64,000 bases of DNA from Chthoniobacteraceae bacterium (GTDB lineage: Bacteria; Verrucomicrobiota; Verrucomicrobiia; Chthoniobacterales; Chthoniobacteraceae). The stretch spans positions 21,094 through 85,093 of the forward strand of contig CANFTB010000016.1 of assembly GCA_947449735.1 (NCBI GenBank), written 5' to 3'. Below, in pieces: positions 53,649 through 62,997 of this stretch; the first letter of the stretch is position 1, and each line of letters opens with the position of its first letter. The position numbers and the translations under genes are program-made. The notes under the pieces were generated by a model that made no database searches, was not told where the DNA came from, and saw only the letters and a program-made list of their open reading frames with translations.

Positions 53649-54028
53649 GCGTCATCCTTTCGAAATTCTTCCAGAGTTGATGCAAACATAGGCTTTCGCA
53701 GCCAGTCCCTCGCCGCCACCAGAATCGCCCAGGCCCCGATCAGGTGCAGGGCCCCGACCCCCCCGGATATTGCAATCCAAGAGTGTTCGCTTCCAATAAG
53801 CCGAGCCACGCCGAACACCAAGGCAAGGCACAGCAGCAGGTACCCGGCAATGGAGAGCGTCACCGCGATGGCCGCAAGAAGCAGGACCCCGCAAACCCGA
53901 GTGAGGGCATCCTTGCCCTCCAGTCCGGCTAGCTCAAAGCGGGCCCGGAGGTAGCTCAGGGCCGCCAGCGCCATGTCGCGCAGCGGTCCCCTGAGCCCCT
54001 CGCTTGAACTGGCGTTCTCGTCTTTCAT
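53615..54028 (-). CDS. YqjE-like phage-holin-family membrane protein (DUF1469)
   Basis: About 137 residues from ATG 54028 (MKDENASSSEGLRGPLRDMALAALSYLRARFELAGLEGKDALTRV); the tracked start adds an unlikely 39 residues. Two membrane spans (VCGVLLLAAIAVTLSIAGYLLLCLALVFGVA and WIAISGGVGALHLIGAWAILVAARDWL) and the amphipathic start fit the Phage_holin_3_6/YqjE family. These are envelope proteins, not true holins, commonly encoded after a YqjD-type protein, as here. Confidence 0.78.
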   Translation of the reverse strand: MKDENASSSEGLRGPLRDMALAALSYLRARFELAGLEGKDALTRVCGVLLLAAIAVTLSIAGYLLLCLALVFGVARLIGSEHSWIAISGGVGALHLIGAWAILVAARDWLRKPMFASTLEEFRKDDAWLKSTTARRP

Positions 54029-54093
54029 GCTTCTTTGCAGCCGACGCGACCCAGGGGCGTTAGTGCCTTCCCGGACGCGGAACAAGCGGCACC

Positions 54094-54438
54094 CTACCGG
54101 CGCGCCAGCATTCCAATTACGAAGCCCGCCCCGAGTGCGATGCACACCGAGGTAAGCGGGTGCTCCTTCACGTAGACTTCCGTTTCCTTCCGGATTTCCT
54201 GCGCCTTTTGCTTTACGTCCGAGTAAACGTGCTCGGCCTTTGCCTTGATCTCGGCCGCCTTGTCGTCGGCGGCGTGAAGTAGTTCCCTGCCCTTCGCCTC
54301 CACCGCAGCTTTTAACTCCTCCGCGGCTTGCGTTGCGTGGGTCCTTGTCGCCTGGATGTTCCGGTTGAACTCCCCGTGAAGGCCCATCTCCCCGATGTGT
54401 TCCTCGTCTGCGAGGTGCATGTTTGCTTCAGTGCTCAT
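54094..54438 (-). CDS. YqjD/ElaB-type protein (DUF883)
   Basis: This 114-residue protein has a long helical region (ATQAAEELKAAVEAKGRELLHAADDKAAEIKAKAEHVYSDVKQKAQEI) and a C-terminal membrane anchor (LTSVCIALGAGFVIGMLARR) after YVKEHPLTS, the signature of the DUF883/ElaB-YqjD family. In E. coli YqjD binds ribosomes at the inner membrane in stationary phase. It is the first gene of the three-gene operon with the YqjE-like protein. Confidence 0.88.
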   Translation of the reverse strand: MSTEANMHLADEEHIGEMGLHGEFNRNIQATRTHATQAAEELKAAVEAKGRELLHAADDKAAEIKAKAEHVYSDVKQKAQEIRKETEVYVKEHPLTSVCIALGAGFVIGMLARR

Positions 54439-54765
54439 GGTGTTGATTAGGTTATCATTTCTCCAACTTCGACTCCGACAATTGGATCTCCGCTTTCCTG
54501 TCGCCTTTTGCAGGACGCCGTCTTCTGTCCCGGGCCCGGACTACCCCCTTTTCTCAGAGCTCGCTTCCGCCGGCCATCAAACCGCCAAAGGCCTGTCTGG
54601 TTTGGAAGCGGAAGGGCGGGCAGAGCCTGGGAAGAGCGGGGATCGGCGGGCGCCGGAGAATCGAACGGGTCTTGCGGACGCTAGAAATGGTTCACTTTTC
54701 GTCGGGTGTCTTCAATCCATGCTACGGAGTAATATCCTGCCGCAGGGGTAGAAATCTGATCAAAA
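54439..54765. other. Intergenic stretch between the YqjD-type gene and infA
   Basis: About 330 bp with no supported gene. It contains the end of the infA transcript and the promoter of the YqjD operon, both read on the minus strand. No clear terminator was recognised. Confidence 0.45.
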
Positions 54766-54984
54766 TTATTTCGCGCGAAACGTGATCCTCGCTTTGGTCA
54801 GGTCGTAAGGCGACAACTCCACCTCCACGTTGTCTCCCGGCACGATCCGGATAAAATGTTTCCGCATTTTCCCTGAAATGTGGGCCAGCACAATCGCGCC
54901 GTTAGAGAGCTGTACCCGGAACATCGTGCCAGGCAAAACTTCCTTCACCACGCCTTGTGTCTTAATTGCTTCCTCTTTACCCAT
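54766..54984 (-). CDS. infA: Translation initiation factor IF-1
   Basis: This 72-residue protein is the complete IF-1 S1-like OB-fold: [68 protein letters not shown]-1 binds the A site of the 30S subunit and assists initiation. It is a stand-alone gene divergent from the MBL-like gene at 55153, not within a ribosomal protein operon here. Confidence 0.97.
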   Translation of the reverse strand: MGKEEAIKTQGVVKEVLPGTMFRVQLSNGAIVLAHISGKMRKHFIRIVPGDNVEVELSPYDLTKARITFRAK

Positions 54985-55152
54985 AGGACGAGATTCTGCC
55001 TGCTGGTCCGACGGACATCAAGCATTGCTGTGTTTTGTCAAAAATCACTGCCTGCGCCGCCCCCCCGCGGGGGTAGCCGTCTAAAAGCTCCCTTTTAATG
55101 GCCCTCTGAGTCGCGCGTTGCTACCCGCCCCTAATTCCTCTAATATCACGGC

Positions 55153-55764
55153 ATGGCGAAGGCCACTTTCACCGCTGAAGTGCTGGATGGAGTCCGAATC
55201 TGGAACGTTTACGAAGAGTCTGTCAAAACGGACCTCTACGGCACCGCCGTGCGGGCGGAGGAGGGTTGGGTGTTTGTGGATCCCGTGGACTTGGCGGCGG
55301 AGGCGATGAACTTTTTTAAAAAGCGCGGACCAGTGACCGCAATTGTCCTCACTAACTCCAACCACTGGCGAGCAGCCTCCCTCTTTCGGGAATGGTTCAG
55401 CGCGCCGGTGTTCGTTCACCCTGAAGCGGTCGGCGAACTTCTTGAGACTCCCGATGGAGTTCTGGCTCCCGGTCGAATGGTCGGGGGGAGTCTCAGCGTG
55501 GTGGAGCTTCCGGGTGCCGGACCGGGCGAGATCGCCCTGTTTGACCCGAGGGGGAGGCTGCATGTTGGCGACGCATTGGTTAATTTGGATTCCACCGGGC
55601 TTGCCATGCTGCCCGAAAAGTATTGTCAGAACCGCGGTCTGCTGGGCCGTTCCTTGCGGAGGATCTTGGAGCTTCCCGTGAATTTTGTGACTTTCGCGCA
55701 CGGCCTTCCTCTGGATACTGACGTCTCTCATCGCTTGGGCATGGCGCTTGCAAGAGGCCTATGA
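55153..55764 (+). CDS. Metallo-beta-lactamase-fold protein lacking the metal-binding motif
   Basis: This 203-residue protein has MBL-fold architecture: EEGWVFVDPVD, ITAIVLTN-like IVLTNSNHWRAASLFREWFSAPVFVHPEAV, GRLHVGDALVNLD and FVTFAHGLPL. The canonical HxHxDH is replaced by NSNHWR, so at least three metal ligands are missing, while the GD and terminal His positions are kept. It may be an inactive or one-metal member. It is divergent from infA. Function unknown. Confidence 0.7.
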   Translation: MAKATFTAEVLDGVRIWNVYEESVKTDLYGTAVRAEEGWVFVDPVDLAAEAMNFFKKRGPVTAIVLTNSNHWRAASLFREWFSAPVFVHPEAVGELLETPDGVLAPGRMVGGSLSVVELPGAGPGEIALFDPRGRLHVGDALVNLDSTGLAMLPEKYCQNRGLLGRSLRRILELPVNFVTFAHGLPLDTDVSHRLGMALARGL

Positions 55765-56151
55765 CATAAACCTCAAGCTTGGTCTCAGAAATGCCCCAAA
55801 GCTCTTCAGGAACTTTGAGGCCACCCACTTGAAGCCCGAGCAATGTTAGCAAGAGCGACGCAGGGCGTGTTTAAGGACGTATATTTTTCGTGGCTGGCTG
55901 GGCGAATGCGATGCAAGGATTTTTAACGGTCCCTCGCTTTTGGATTATCCGCTGGCCACGACAACCTCAATCTGGTTTAATCTAGGTCGAATTGGATGTA
56001 CTGGCAGAAGCCTCCTGCGAGTCGCTTGAATTCGCTCTGATTACTTGTTGTGATTTTTGCGTTTAAGTGACTGGAAACAGTGGGCGGTGTAAACCAGTCT
56101 TTCAAACGGGTAGCCGGCATATGACACGGAGGGTTGGTTTACTCTAGAAGA
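55765..56151. other. Non-coding stretch upstream of tRNA-Val
   Basis: About 390 bp without a supported gene. The tRNA promoter should lie near its end. AT content is higher than in neighbouring genes between 55,920 and 56,100. Confidence 0.45.
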
Positions 56152-56226
56152 GGGCAGTTAGCTCAGCGGTAGAGCGGCTCGTTTACACCGAGTTGGTCGG
56201 GGGTTCGATTCCCTCACTGCCCACCA
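56152..56226 (+). tRNA. tRNA-Val (anticodon UAC)
   Basis: A cloverleaf can be drawn: acceptor GGGCAGT with ACTGCCC; D-arm GCTCAGCGGTAGAGC; anticodon arm around TTTACAC, giving UAC (Val); T-arm GGGGGTTCGATTCCC. CCA is encoded. It stands alone, not in a tRNA cluster. Confidence 0.95.
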
Positions 56227-56334
56227 CTTTAATTTTGAGGGACTTACGGGTCTACGGGTCTACGCCAAAGTTTGGGGAGGGGTGTGGGTCGATGCCTCCG
56301 GCATCGGATCCGTTACTTGAGCTGATTCGGGGTC

Positions 56335-59040
56335 CTATCCTCGGCCGCCGGGTGCGAGGTCTCCCGATTGTGCTCCCCGCAGGAGGGATTCGCGGCGGTC
56401 GCGCACGAGGTTGACAATCAGTGAGGTCCAGCCCGTCTGGTGCGAGGCGCCGATGCCTTCGCCGGTTTCGGCGTGGAAATACTCGTGGAATAAAAGCAGT
56501 CCCTTCCAGTCGTCGACGTCGCTGTAGCGTTTCGCCGCACCAAAACAGGGGCGGTACCCGGCCTCATCCGGCACGAAAAGCGAGACCAGCCTGTCGCACA
56601 GATCCAGGGCAATCTCCCGCAGGGTCGCCATCTTTCCGGAACCCGTGGGGTACTCGATCGTGAAGGTGTCCCCGTAAAAATAGGCGTACCGTTCGAGGGC
56701 CTCGATGATGAGGAAGTTGATCGGAAACCAGATCGGCCCGCGCCAGTTGGAGTTTCCCCCGAACATCTCCGTCGTGGCCTCCCCCGGGGCGTAGGCCACC
56801 TCGTGCTTCTGGCCTTCGTGGAAAAAGGTGAACGGGGTCTCGTCATGCGCCTTGCTGAGGGAGCGGATTCCAAAGCTGGAGAGAAACTCCTTCTCGTCCA
56901 GCATGTACTGCAGACTCCTGCGCAGCCGCGCCTCGCTGGGAATGGCCAGCAGACAGCGCCCCGGATTCTTCCCCGTCGCCCGCCGGACGGTGATGTATTT
57001 GAGCAGGTCGGGCCGGTTGATCAGAAACCAGTCCATGCGTTTCCGGAAGTTCGGTAGGGCGTCGATGGTCTTCTGTTTGAGCACGGTGACCGCGCACATG
57101 GGAAGAAGCCCCACCAGCGAGCGGATCCTCAGAGGAATGGGATCCTTGTGGTTGATGATCAGCTGATCGTAGTAGAACCCGTCGGTGCTGTCCCACAGGC
57201 CGGTGCCGCCCAGCGCGTTGATGGCGTCGCAGATATTGACGAAATGCTCGAAAAACTTCGACGCGATGTCCTCGTACACCGGTTTTTCAAGCGCGAGCTC
57301 CAGCGAGATGGAGAGCATCGTCAGGCAGTACGAGGCCATCCACGCGGTCCCGTCAGCCTGGTTGAGGCGTCCCCCACCGGGCAGCGGCTGGGAGCGGTCA
57401 AACACCCCGATGTTGTCCAAGCCGAGGAAGCCGCCGCCGAAAACATGGCGTCCCTCGACATCCTTGCGGTTGACCCACCAGGTGAAGTTCAGGAGCAGTT
57501 TCTGGAAAGCCCGCTCCAGAAAGAAGATGTCGCGGCTGCCTTTTTTGTCCGAGATCTTGTAGACCCGCCACACCGCCCAGGCGTGCACCGGGGGGTTCAC
57601 ATCCGAGAAGTTCCACTCATAGGCGGGCAGCTGCCCGTTGGGGTGCATGTACCACTCGCGCAGCAGCAGCAGAAGCTGGTCCTTGGCGAAGTCCGGATCT
57701 ACCGCCGCAAACGGCAGCATGTGAAAAGCGGTGTCCCAGGCGGCGAACCACGGGTACTCCCACTTGTCCGGCATGGACAAAATGTCCTTGGCGAAAAAAT
57801 TGGGCCAGTCCGCGTTGCGCCCCTTCAGACGGAACTCTGGAGGGGGGGCGTCCTTGTCGCATTTGAGCCAATCCTCGACAACGTAGTAGAAGAACTGCTT
57901 GGTCCACAGCAGGCCCGCGTAGCCTTGGCGGCAGATCATCCGCTCCTCTTCTGTGACCCCGGAGGGAATCAGGCCGCCGTAAAACGCCTCGGTCTCGGCG
58001 ATGCGCTGTGCGAAGACTTCCTCGAAGCCGTCCAGGCCCCGCACCAAGTGGGCTTCACTCTGGAGCACGAGGCGGCAGCGCACCCTGACGCTCCCGCCCG
58101 CGGGCACCATGAACTGGAAGTGCGCAGCCGCCTTGGTGCCCCGGGGCTCCTGCGAAACCGCGCTCTGCTCGCCATGGATGATGTGCCGGTGGAAGGCGTC
58201 TTTCACGAAAGGGACGGGATTCTCCGCGCCCGAAAAACTGTGGAAATTTGTGTCGTTGTTGGTGAACAGCCAGTCTGGCGCGCCGTCCGCCCCCGCGTGC
58301 GGGGAGTCCGCATAAAACTCGTATTGTCCCAACGTTTCGTGTTGGGCGACGAGCTTCCCGTCCACCCCGGTGATCCCCGGCATCGTGATGGGGGACTCCC
58401 TGTTGTTTCCCCAGCTCCACACGTTCCGCAACCAAAGTGTCGGCAGCACGTGGAGCGGCGCGGCCTCCGGCCCGTGGTTGGTTATGGTGATCTGCCACAA
58501 CAGGTCCTCCGGCGTGCGCTTGGCGACCTCCTGCAAAACATCAAAGTAGCGGCCCTCCTCGAACATCCCCATGTCCGCCAGCTCCATCTCGGGACCGAGC
58601 CTTCCGAGTCGCTGGTTTTCGAGCCGCAGTTCGGTGTAGGGGTACTTGGCCTGGGGATACTTGTAGAGCGCCTTGGTGTACGAGTGCGTCGGAGTGGAAT
58701 CCAAGTAGTAGTAACACTCTTTGACGTCCTCCCCGTGGTTGCCTTCGTTGCCGTCGAGGCCGAAGAGCCGTTCCTTGAGGATGGTGTCGTTCGTGTTCCA
58801 GAGCGCGGGGGCGAAACACAGACGGCATTGCCGGTCCGTCCAGCCCTGCAGCCCGTCCTCACCCCAACGGTAGGCCCGGCGCCGGGCGTGGTCATGCGGG
58901 AACGAGTCCCAACTGTTGCCATGGTCCGAATAGTCTTCGCGGACAGTCCCCCACTGGCGTTCGCTGAGAAAGGGTCCCCAGCGACGCCATTGCTTCGAAC
59001 CGTCCCTTGCTTCAGTGAGGCGTTGGATTTCCCGCTCCAT
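56335..59040 (-). CDS. GH63-type glucosidase
   Basis: About 901 residues from ATG 59040 (MEREIQRLTEARDGSKQWRRWGPFLSERQWGTVREDYS); the tracked TTG start adds 25 codons. The sequence matches bacterial GH63-type glucosidases: WDSFPHDHARRRAYRWGEDGLQGWTD, FFAKDILSMPDKWEYPWFAAWDTAFHMLP, NWRGPIWFPINFLIIEAL and GEGIGASHQTGWTSLIVNLV. Such enzymes hydrolyse alpha-glucosides, and some act on mannosylglycerate or glucosylglycerate. It is divergent from a GH13 enzyme, suggesting shared turnover of a storage or compatible-solute glucoside. Confidence 0.88.
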   Translation of the reverse strand: MEREIQRLTEARDGSKQWRRWGPFLSERQWGTVREDYSDHGNSWDSFPHDHARRRAYRWGEDGLQGWTDRQCRLCFAPALWNTNDTILKERLFGLDGNEGNHGEDVKECYYYLDSTPTHSYTKALYKYPQAKYPYTELRLENQRLGRLGPEMELADMGMFEEGRYFDVLQEVAKRTPEDLLWQITITNHGPEAAPLHVLPTLWLRNVWSWGNNRESPITMPGITGVDGKLVAQHETLGQYEFYADSPHAGADGAPDWLFTNNDTNFHSFSGAENPVPFVKDAFHRHIIHGEQSAVSQEPRGTKAAAHFQFMVPAGGSVRVRCRLVLQSEAHLVRGLDGFEEVFAQRIAETEAFYGGLIPSGVTEEERMICRQGYAGLLWTKQFFYYVVEDWLKCDKDAPPPEFRLKGRNADWPNFFAKDILSMPDKWEYPWFAAWDTAFHMLPFAAVDPDFAKDQLLLLLREWYMHPNGQLPAYEWNFSDVNPPVHAWAVWRVYKISDKKGSRDIFFLERAFQKLLLNFTWWVNRKDVEGRHVFGGGFLGLDNIGVFDRSQPLPGGGRLNQADGTAWMASYCLTMLSISLELALEKPVYEDIASKFFEHFVNICDAINALGGTGLWDSTDGFYYDQLIINHKDPIPLRIRSLVGLLPMCAVTVLKQKTIDALPNFRKRMDWFLINRPDLLKYITVRRATGKNPGRCLLAIPSEARLRRSLQYMLDEKEFLSSFGIRSLSKAHDETPFTFFHEGQKHEVAYAPGEATTEMFGGNSNWRGPIWFPINFLIIEALERYAYFYGDTFTIEYPTGSGKMATLREIALDLCDRLVSLFVPDEAGYRPCFGAAKRYSDVDDWKGLLLFHEYFHAETGEGIGASHQTGWTSLIVNLVRDRRESLLRGAQSGDLAPGGRG

Positions 59041-59201
59041 TTCCCGTATCTGTATCAGGTATTTTATCAGATAGGAAATCGTTAGGGCTCCTTTGTTTTG
59101 CTGTTTGAAACGCAAATGCGGCTCCGGCCACCAACCGGCCGCCCGCTACCGGCAGGTCTTCGCTGCTTGAGCGGCGTAGGATCCGGTGTTAATTCCGCCC
59201 A

Positions 59202-60686
59202 ATGGACCACCCGCTTTTGTACGAGATCAACGCCCGCCACTGGATTTCCGCGCTGCGCAAAAAATATGCGGACCAGACGACGCTGAGTCTCGGTTCCGTG
59301 CCCGAAGCTGAGCTAGAGGCGCTTGCGGAAAAGGGGTTTACCCACCTCTGGCTGATGGGGGTCTGGCCGATTGGTCCGAAGTCCCGGGCGCAGGCGCTCG
59401 ACCACGCGGATCTGCGCCGGGAGTACGGCAACGCCCTGCCGGGTTGGACCGATGCGGATGTCCTGGGCTCGCCTTACGCGGTCGCCGCCTTGCAGGTGTC
59501 GCCCCTCCTCGGCGGGGACGCCGCGCTGGCCCTCCTGCGCAAGCGTCTGGCAAAACGTGGCATTAAACTGATTCTGGACTTCGTACCCAATCATCTGGGG
59601 CTCGACCACGAATGGGTCCTGACTCATCCCGAATATTTCGTTGGCCAGGCCCATTTCTTCCCGGACTCATTTCCGGTGGAAACCGCTTCTGGAAAGCGCT
59701 TTCTGGCGCACGGAAAGGACCCCTACTTCCCCGGCTGGACCGACACGGTGCAGTTGGATTACCGACGTCCCGAAACCCGCGAGGCGATGGCCGGTCTGCT
59801 TGAAGGCATTGCGCAAAAGTGCGACGGAGTCCGCTGCGACATGGCGATGCTGCTGCTCGAGGAGGTGCTCCACCGGACTTGGAGCCATGTCCCGGTGGAC
59901 TTCGAACCGGCGCGGGGCGAGTTTTGGCAGGCGGCCACCGCGCGGGTGAAGGCGGCCCAGCCCGGCTTCTTGTTTCTGGCCGAGGCCTACTGGGACTTGG
60001 AGGGTCGTCTCTGCGAGCTGGGGTTCGACTACGCCTACGACAAAAGGCTGTACGATTTTATCGAACACGACCGCCCCTGGGATATGCAGCCGCACCTGCT
60101 CGGACTCGGCACCGCCAACGCGCACCGGGCCCACTTTTTGGAAAACCACGACGAGCCGCGGATTGCCGGAAGTGTCGGATTGGAGCTGCACCGGGCGGCC
60201 GCAGTTTTGGCGCTGGGGCTTCCGGGAATGCGGTTTCTGCACGAGGGCCAGTTTGAAGGGGCGCGCCGTTTTGCGCGCGTGCAGCTGGCGCGCCGCGCGG
60301 AGGAGCCGCTCGACGGCGTCGTCGCGCAACTGTACGGCGGCCTGTTGCCGGCGTTCAAGCAGAGCGGTGTGGGCCGCGGGGACTATGAATTGCTCGTCCC
60401 CGGCCGCGCTTGGGATGACAATCCCACCTCGCAATGTATAAATATCATTCAATGGCAGCGGACTGGACAGGAGGAGTTTGACCTCGTGGTGGTGAACCTC
60501 GCTCCCCATCGCGCGCAATGCCGAGTGAGGCTTACCGCCAGGGGGCTTGCGGGCCACGGTTGGATTCTGTCCGACCGCCTTGGGGAGGAACGCTGGGAGC
60601 GGGACGGCACAGAGCTCGTGACCACGGGCCTCTACCTGGATCTGGAGGCCCGCGGAGCCCGCTTGTTCTCGGTGAGTCCATGCTGA
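59202..60686 (+). CDS. GH13 alpha-amylase-family glycosidase
   Basis: This 494-residue protein has the four GH13 regions: LILDFVPNHLG (I), GVRCDMAML (II, with the nucleophile Asp), FLFLAEAYWDLE (III, acid/base Glu) and FLENHDEPR (IV). The start MDHPLLYEINARHW places an early (beta/alpha)8 barrel without an N-terminal accessory domain. A C-terminal beta domain follows. No signal peptide, so it acts in the cytoplasm. It is divergent from the GH63 gene with a 161-bp shared promoter region. Confidence 0.9.
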   Translation: MDHPLLYEINARHWISALRKKYADQTTLSLGSVPEAELEALAEKGFTHLWLMGVWPIGPKSRAQALDHADLRREYGNALPGWTDADVLGSPYAVAALQVSPLLGGDAALALLRKRLAKRGIKLILDFVPNHLGLDHEWVLTHPEYFVGQAHFFPDSFPVETASGKRFLAHGKDPYFPGWTDTVQLDYRRPETREAMAGLLEGIAQKCDGVRCDMAMLLLEEVLHRTWSHVPVDFEPARGEFWQAATARVKAAQPGFLFLAEAYWDLEGRLCELGFDYAYDKRLYDFIEHDRPWDMQPHLLGLGTANAHRAHFLENHDEPRIAGSVGLELHRAAAVLALGLPGMRFLHEGQFEGARRFARVQLARRAEEPLDGVVAQLYGGLLPAFKQSGVGRGDYELLVPGRAWDDNPTSQCINIIQWQRTGQEEFDLVVVNLAPHRAQCRVRLTARGLAGHGWILSDRLGEERWERDGTELVTTGLYLDLEARGARLFSVSPC

Positions 60687-60693
60687 GCGCGCC

Positions 60694-60710
60694 GCGCGAT
60701 CAAATCGCGC
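60694..60710 (+). other. Hairpin after the GH13 gene
   Basis: GCGCGAT-CAA-ATCGCGC is a perfect 7-bp stem with a 3-nt loop, 8 bp after the GH13 stop. It lacks a T-run, so Rho-independent termination is weak or absent. Confidence 0.4.
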
Positions 60711-60752
60711 CCGCAAACTGCGAAAACGGGGCGAAAGTAATTTCGTATCAAT

Positions 60753-61037
60753 TTAGGGCTTTGCAACCTTGTCCAATTTTCCATTCAAACGCTCAAGATT
60801 CTCGTTCGCCGAGATCACGGTGGAGACAAAACCGACGACGAGCACGTATGCGACTGCGAATACGAAAAGGACGAAGCCGACGATTTCAGGCGGCACATTG
60901 TTTTGATGCATTGATTCCCTCAACGTTTTTCCGTTCTCCCCGAAAAACGCCACCGACGTCAGGCATAGCGCCCCGAGGGCAAAAAAGTGGATGAAGCCGA
61001 TGATCGAGGCGAAGATTTTTGCGATAAGCCTATTCAT
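60753..61037 (-). CDS. Small integral membrane protein of unknown function
   Basis: About 94 residues from ATG 61037 (MNRLIAKIFASIIGFIHFFALGALCLTSVAFFG); the tracked TTG start adds 10 codons. Two membrane spans enclose a short loop (GKTLRESMHQNNVPPEI), and the C-terminus is polar and charged (SANENLERLNGKLDKVAKP). Both ends probably face the cytoplasm. I do not recognise a family. It faces the GH13 gene. Confidence 0.6.
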   Translation of the reverse strand: MNRLIAKIFASIIGFIHFFALGALCLTSVAFFGENGKTLRESMHQNNVPPEIVGFVLFVFAVAYVLVVGFVSTVISANENLERLNGKLDKVAKP

Positions 61038-61285
61038 AAGAAAGCGGGAGCGGAGCTTGCCTTTCAACGTCAGTATGCGTTTTCAGGTGAGACTTTGAGC
61101 ATGTCAAACGTTGGATAAGTCTTCGCCGGCTTCATAGCAAGCTTACGGGGTAGGGGATGGACTTTAGAAAGCGACCGACGAGGCGGTTCTGTTGCCCGAG
61201 TGAGGGCACTAGGATCGGGTGGCCACAGCTGCAAACGATAAGCTTCAGCGTTAAGGGAAGCCTCTCGAGGCACAAAAACTCTATG

Positions 61286-62302
61286 TTACAACACTGGAAC
61301 GTTTCGGATCAGCGAGACCTGAATGTCTTCCAGAAACTGCCCGGGAAATTCAACCGCTGTTTCTCCATAAATACGCTCCCCTTCACGAGCGGCTTTCGCA
61401 TCCATAATATGAAAACGGAGCAGCAGATACTTCGTTCCCGGTGGAACACGTAACTCCAAACGGGCCTTTTGCCATCCGCCCCCATTCGGGCTGAACTTAA
61501 ATCCCCGTTGTGCGGAGGCCGGTATAAAGCTCCCCGCAAGTTCCTCGCCACTCGGAGAGCTGCGATCCACCTGCTTTCGGTGAATCTTAGAAACGCCACT
61601 GGTGGGCAACGCGTCCAATGCGTCCAGCGCCAAATTAAACGCATATTCGTTTGGTGGCTGAAACGGTATCCCCTGAAAACTCGCATCCACCGTTACCAGC
61701 GCTTTTCCATCCACTAGATCCGCCTCATGTCCCCGCAAATCAAGGATCCGATAGAGATCCCCCGAATAACTAAACTGCGGTGGTTTCCCCTCATAATCGG
61801 CGCGCAGAATTTGCAGCATCTTCTTTCCACTCGCAGGTTTTATCCCCTGTGACCCACCCACGATCGTTGTGTAATCCCCGCTCCAATAGCCTGGACTACT
61901 GGGCATGCCTGTGACCCCGGGAAAAGCGCCCACCTCAAAGCTCTCCAATAAAAGCGAAATCGCCTTTCCTCCCGTGGCGGACACATATGCAAACACCATC
62001 GACGCACTAAAGAGCCCTATCACCAACCCAGCTGCTGCCGCTGCCAGCGGCCTCCATTGGGACGCGCCTCTTCCCGAATTCCGTTGGGGCGCAAATTCCA
62101 CCTCCAGCATGCCAGGCAAATTCGAGGCGCCTTTCGTGCCAGCCCCCAATTCCGTGAGCCGCGTATCGACCGTGGCAAGCGTCCGCAAGAGGGCCCGCGC
62201 CTCCGGACTTTCCCGCAACAACGCCTGGAGCCGCGGAAACTCAGCCTCCAAAATCGTGCCGTCCAAATACCCGTGCACCAGTGCTATTTCCTTCGTTGTC
62301 AT
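61286..62302 (-). CDS. Putative membrane-anchored anti-sigma factor with an extracytoplasmic beta domain
   Basis: This 338-residue protein starts in the end of the upstream ECF sigma gene (ATGA-type 4-bp overlap). Residues 1-85 are cytoplasmic (IALVHGYLDGTILEAEFPRLQALLRESPEARALLRTL), one membrane span follows (LAAAAAGLVIGLFSASMVFAYV), and a 220-residue extracytoplasmic part (LESFEVGAFPGVTGMP, LELRVPPGTKYLLLRFHIMD) looks like a jelly-roll or carbohydrate-binding module. This is the plan of the FecR/anti-sigma partners found in Planctomycetes and Verrucomicrobia. Function is inferred from arrangement. Confidence 0.75.
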   Translation of the reverse strand: MTTKEIALVHGYLDGTILEAEFPRLQALLRESPEARALLRTLATVDTRLTELGAGTKGASNLPGMLEVEFAPQRNSGRGASQWRPLAAAAAGLVIGLFSASMVFAYVSATGGKAISLLLESFEVGAFPGVTGMPSSPGYWSGDYTTIVGGSQGIKPASGKKMLQILRADYEGKPPQFSYSGDLYRILDLRGHEADLVDGKALVTVDASFQGIPFQPPNEYAFNLALDALDALPTSGVSKIHRKQVDRSSPSGEELAGSFIPASAQRGFKFSPNGGGWQKARLELRVPPGTKYLLLRFHIMDAKAAREGERIYGETAVEFPGQFLEDIQVSLIRNVPVL

Positions 62303-62850
62303 CCTATGGCCTCTCCTTCAGCGAGTGTCTTTTCCACACAAACACATAATTCCTGCCTGATTCTCGCAATCAGTTGGTAAAGCGAGCCCTCCGTGCGTCC
62401 GAGCTGCGCCGCCAAATCCTTCATGGAGGCCCCGGGACTATACGCCGCCAGCGCCAATGTCCGGCGCTCCACGGGCAACTTTGCCACACATCCGTCCAGC
62501 GCCTCCAGCTGCCGGTGCCTGAGCGGCAGCTCTTCCGCACCTTCCTCCGCGAGCTTTGCCACGATATCCTCGTCCAAAACGAGCCTCTCGCGCGCAAAGC
62601 GGCGCCGAGCCATCAAAATCTCGTACCGCGCAATCATCGCCACCCAAGCACCGAACTTCGCGTGTTCATTGAGCATCGAGAACTTCTGCCAGGCGACGAC
62701 ACTCACCGACTGCATAATCTCGTCCACCTCACAAGTTCTTGGCACACACGAGCGAACCAGTGCCCGCAGCGCCTGCTCATGCTGGGTCCACAGGCGCAAA
62801 AAACCGGCATTTAGGTCGAGTGGGGCAGGGATGGGGATATCGACTTCCAT
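62299..62850 (-). CDS. ECF-type sigma factor (Planctomycetes/Verrucomicrobia type)
   Basis: This 183-residue protein has region 2 (EQALRALVRSCVPRTCEVDEIMQSVSVVAWQKF, FGAWVAMIARYEILMARRRFARE) and region 4 (LDGCVAKLPVERRTLALAAYSPGASMKDLAAQLGRTEGSLYQLIARIRQEL). The spacing resembles the 'Rhodopirellula/Verrucomicrobium' ECF family. The stop overlaps the start of the membrane partner by 4 bp, which points to coupled translation of a sigma/anti-sigma pair. Confidence 0.9.
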   Translation of the reverse strand: MEVDIPIPAPLDLNAGFLRLWTQHEQALRALVRSCVPRTCEVDEIMQSVSVVAWQKFSMLNEHAKFGAWVAMIARYEILMARRRFARERLVLDEDIVAKLAEEGAEELPLRHRQLEALDGCVAKLPVERRTLALAAYSPGASMKDLAAQLGRTEGSLYQLIARIRQELCVCVEKTLAEGEAIG

Positions 62851-62997
62851 AGGTCTACGGTTCGGTTTCGCGGATTAGCTGCCGCGACGCCTCTGATTTA
62901 ACGAAATTTCTTTCGTTTACTTAAGGCTTCTTCAGCAAATCCAGCGAGCCGATTTCAAGACGAGCAACCCAAGGCGAGGTGCCGTCTGCGGTCGGCA

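Noticed and set aside
57148-59085. 645-residue plus-strand ORF
   Set aside because: Antisense to the GH63 gene; no domain recognised, Val/Arg-rich as expected of a shadow in a GC-rich gene.
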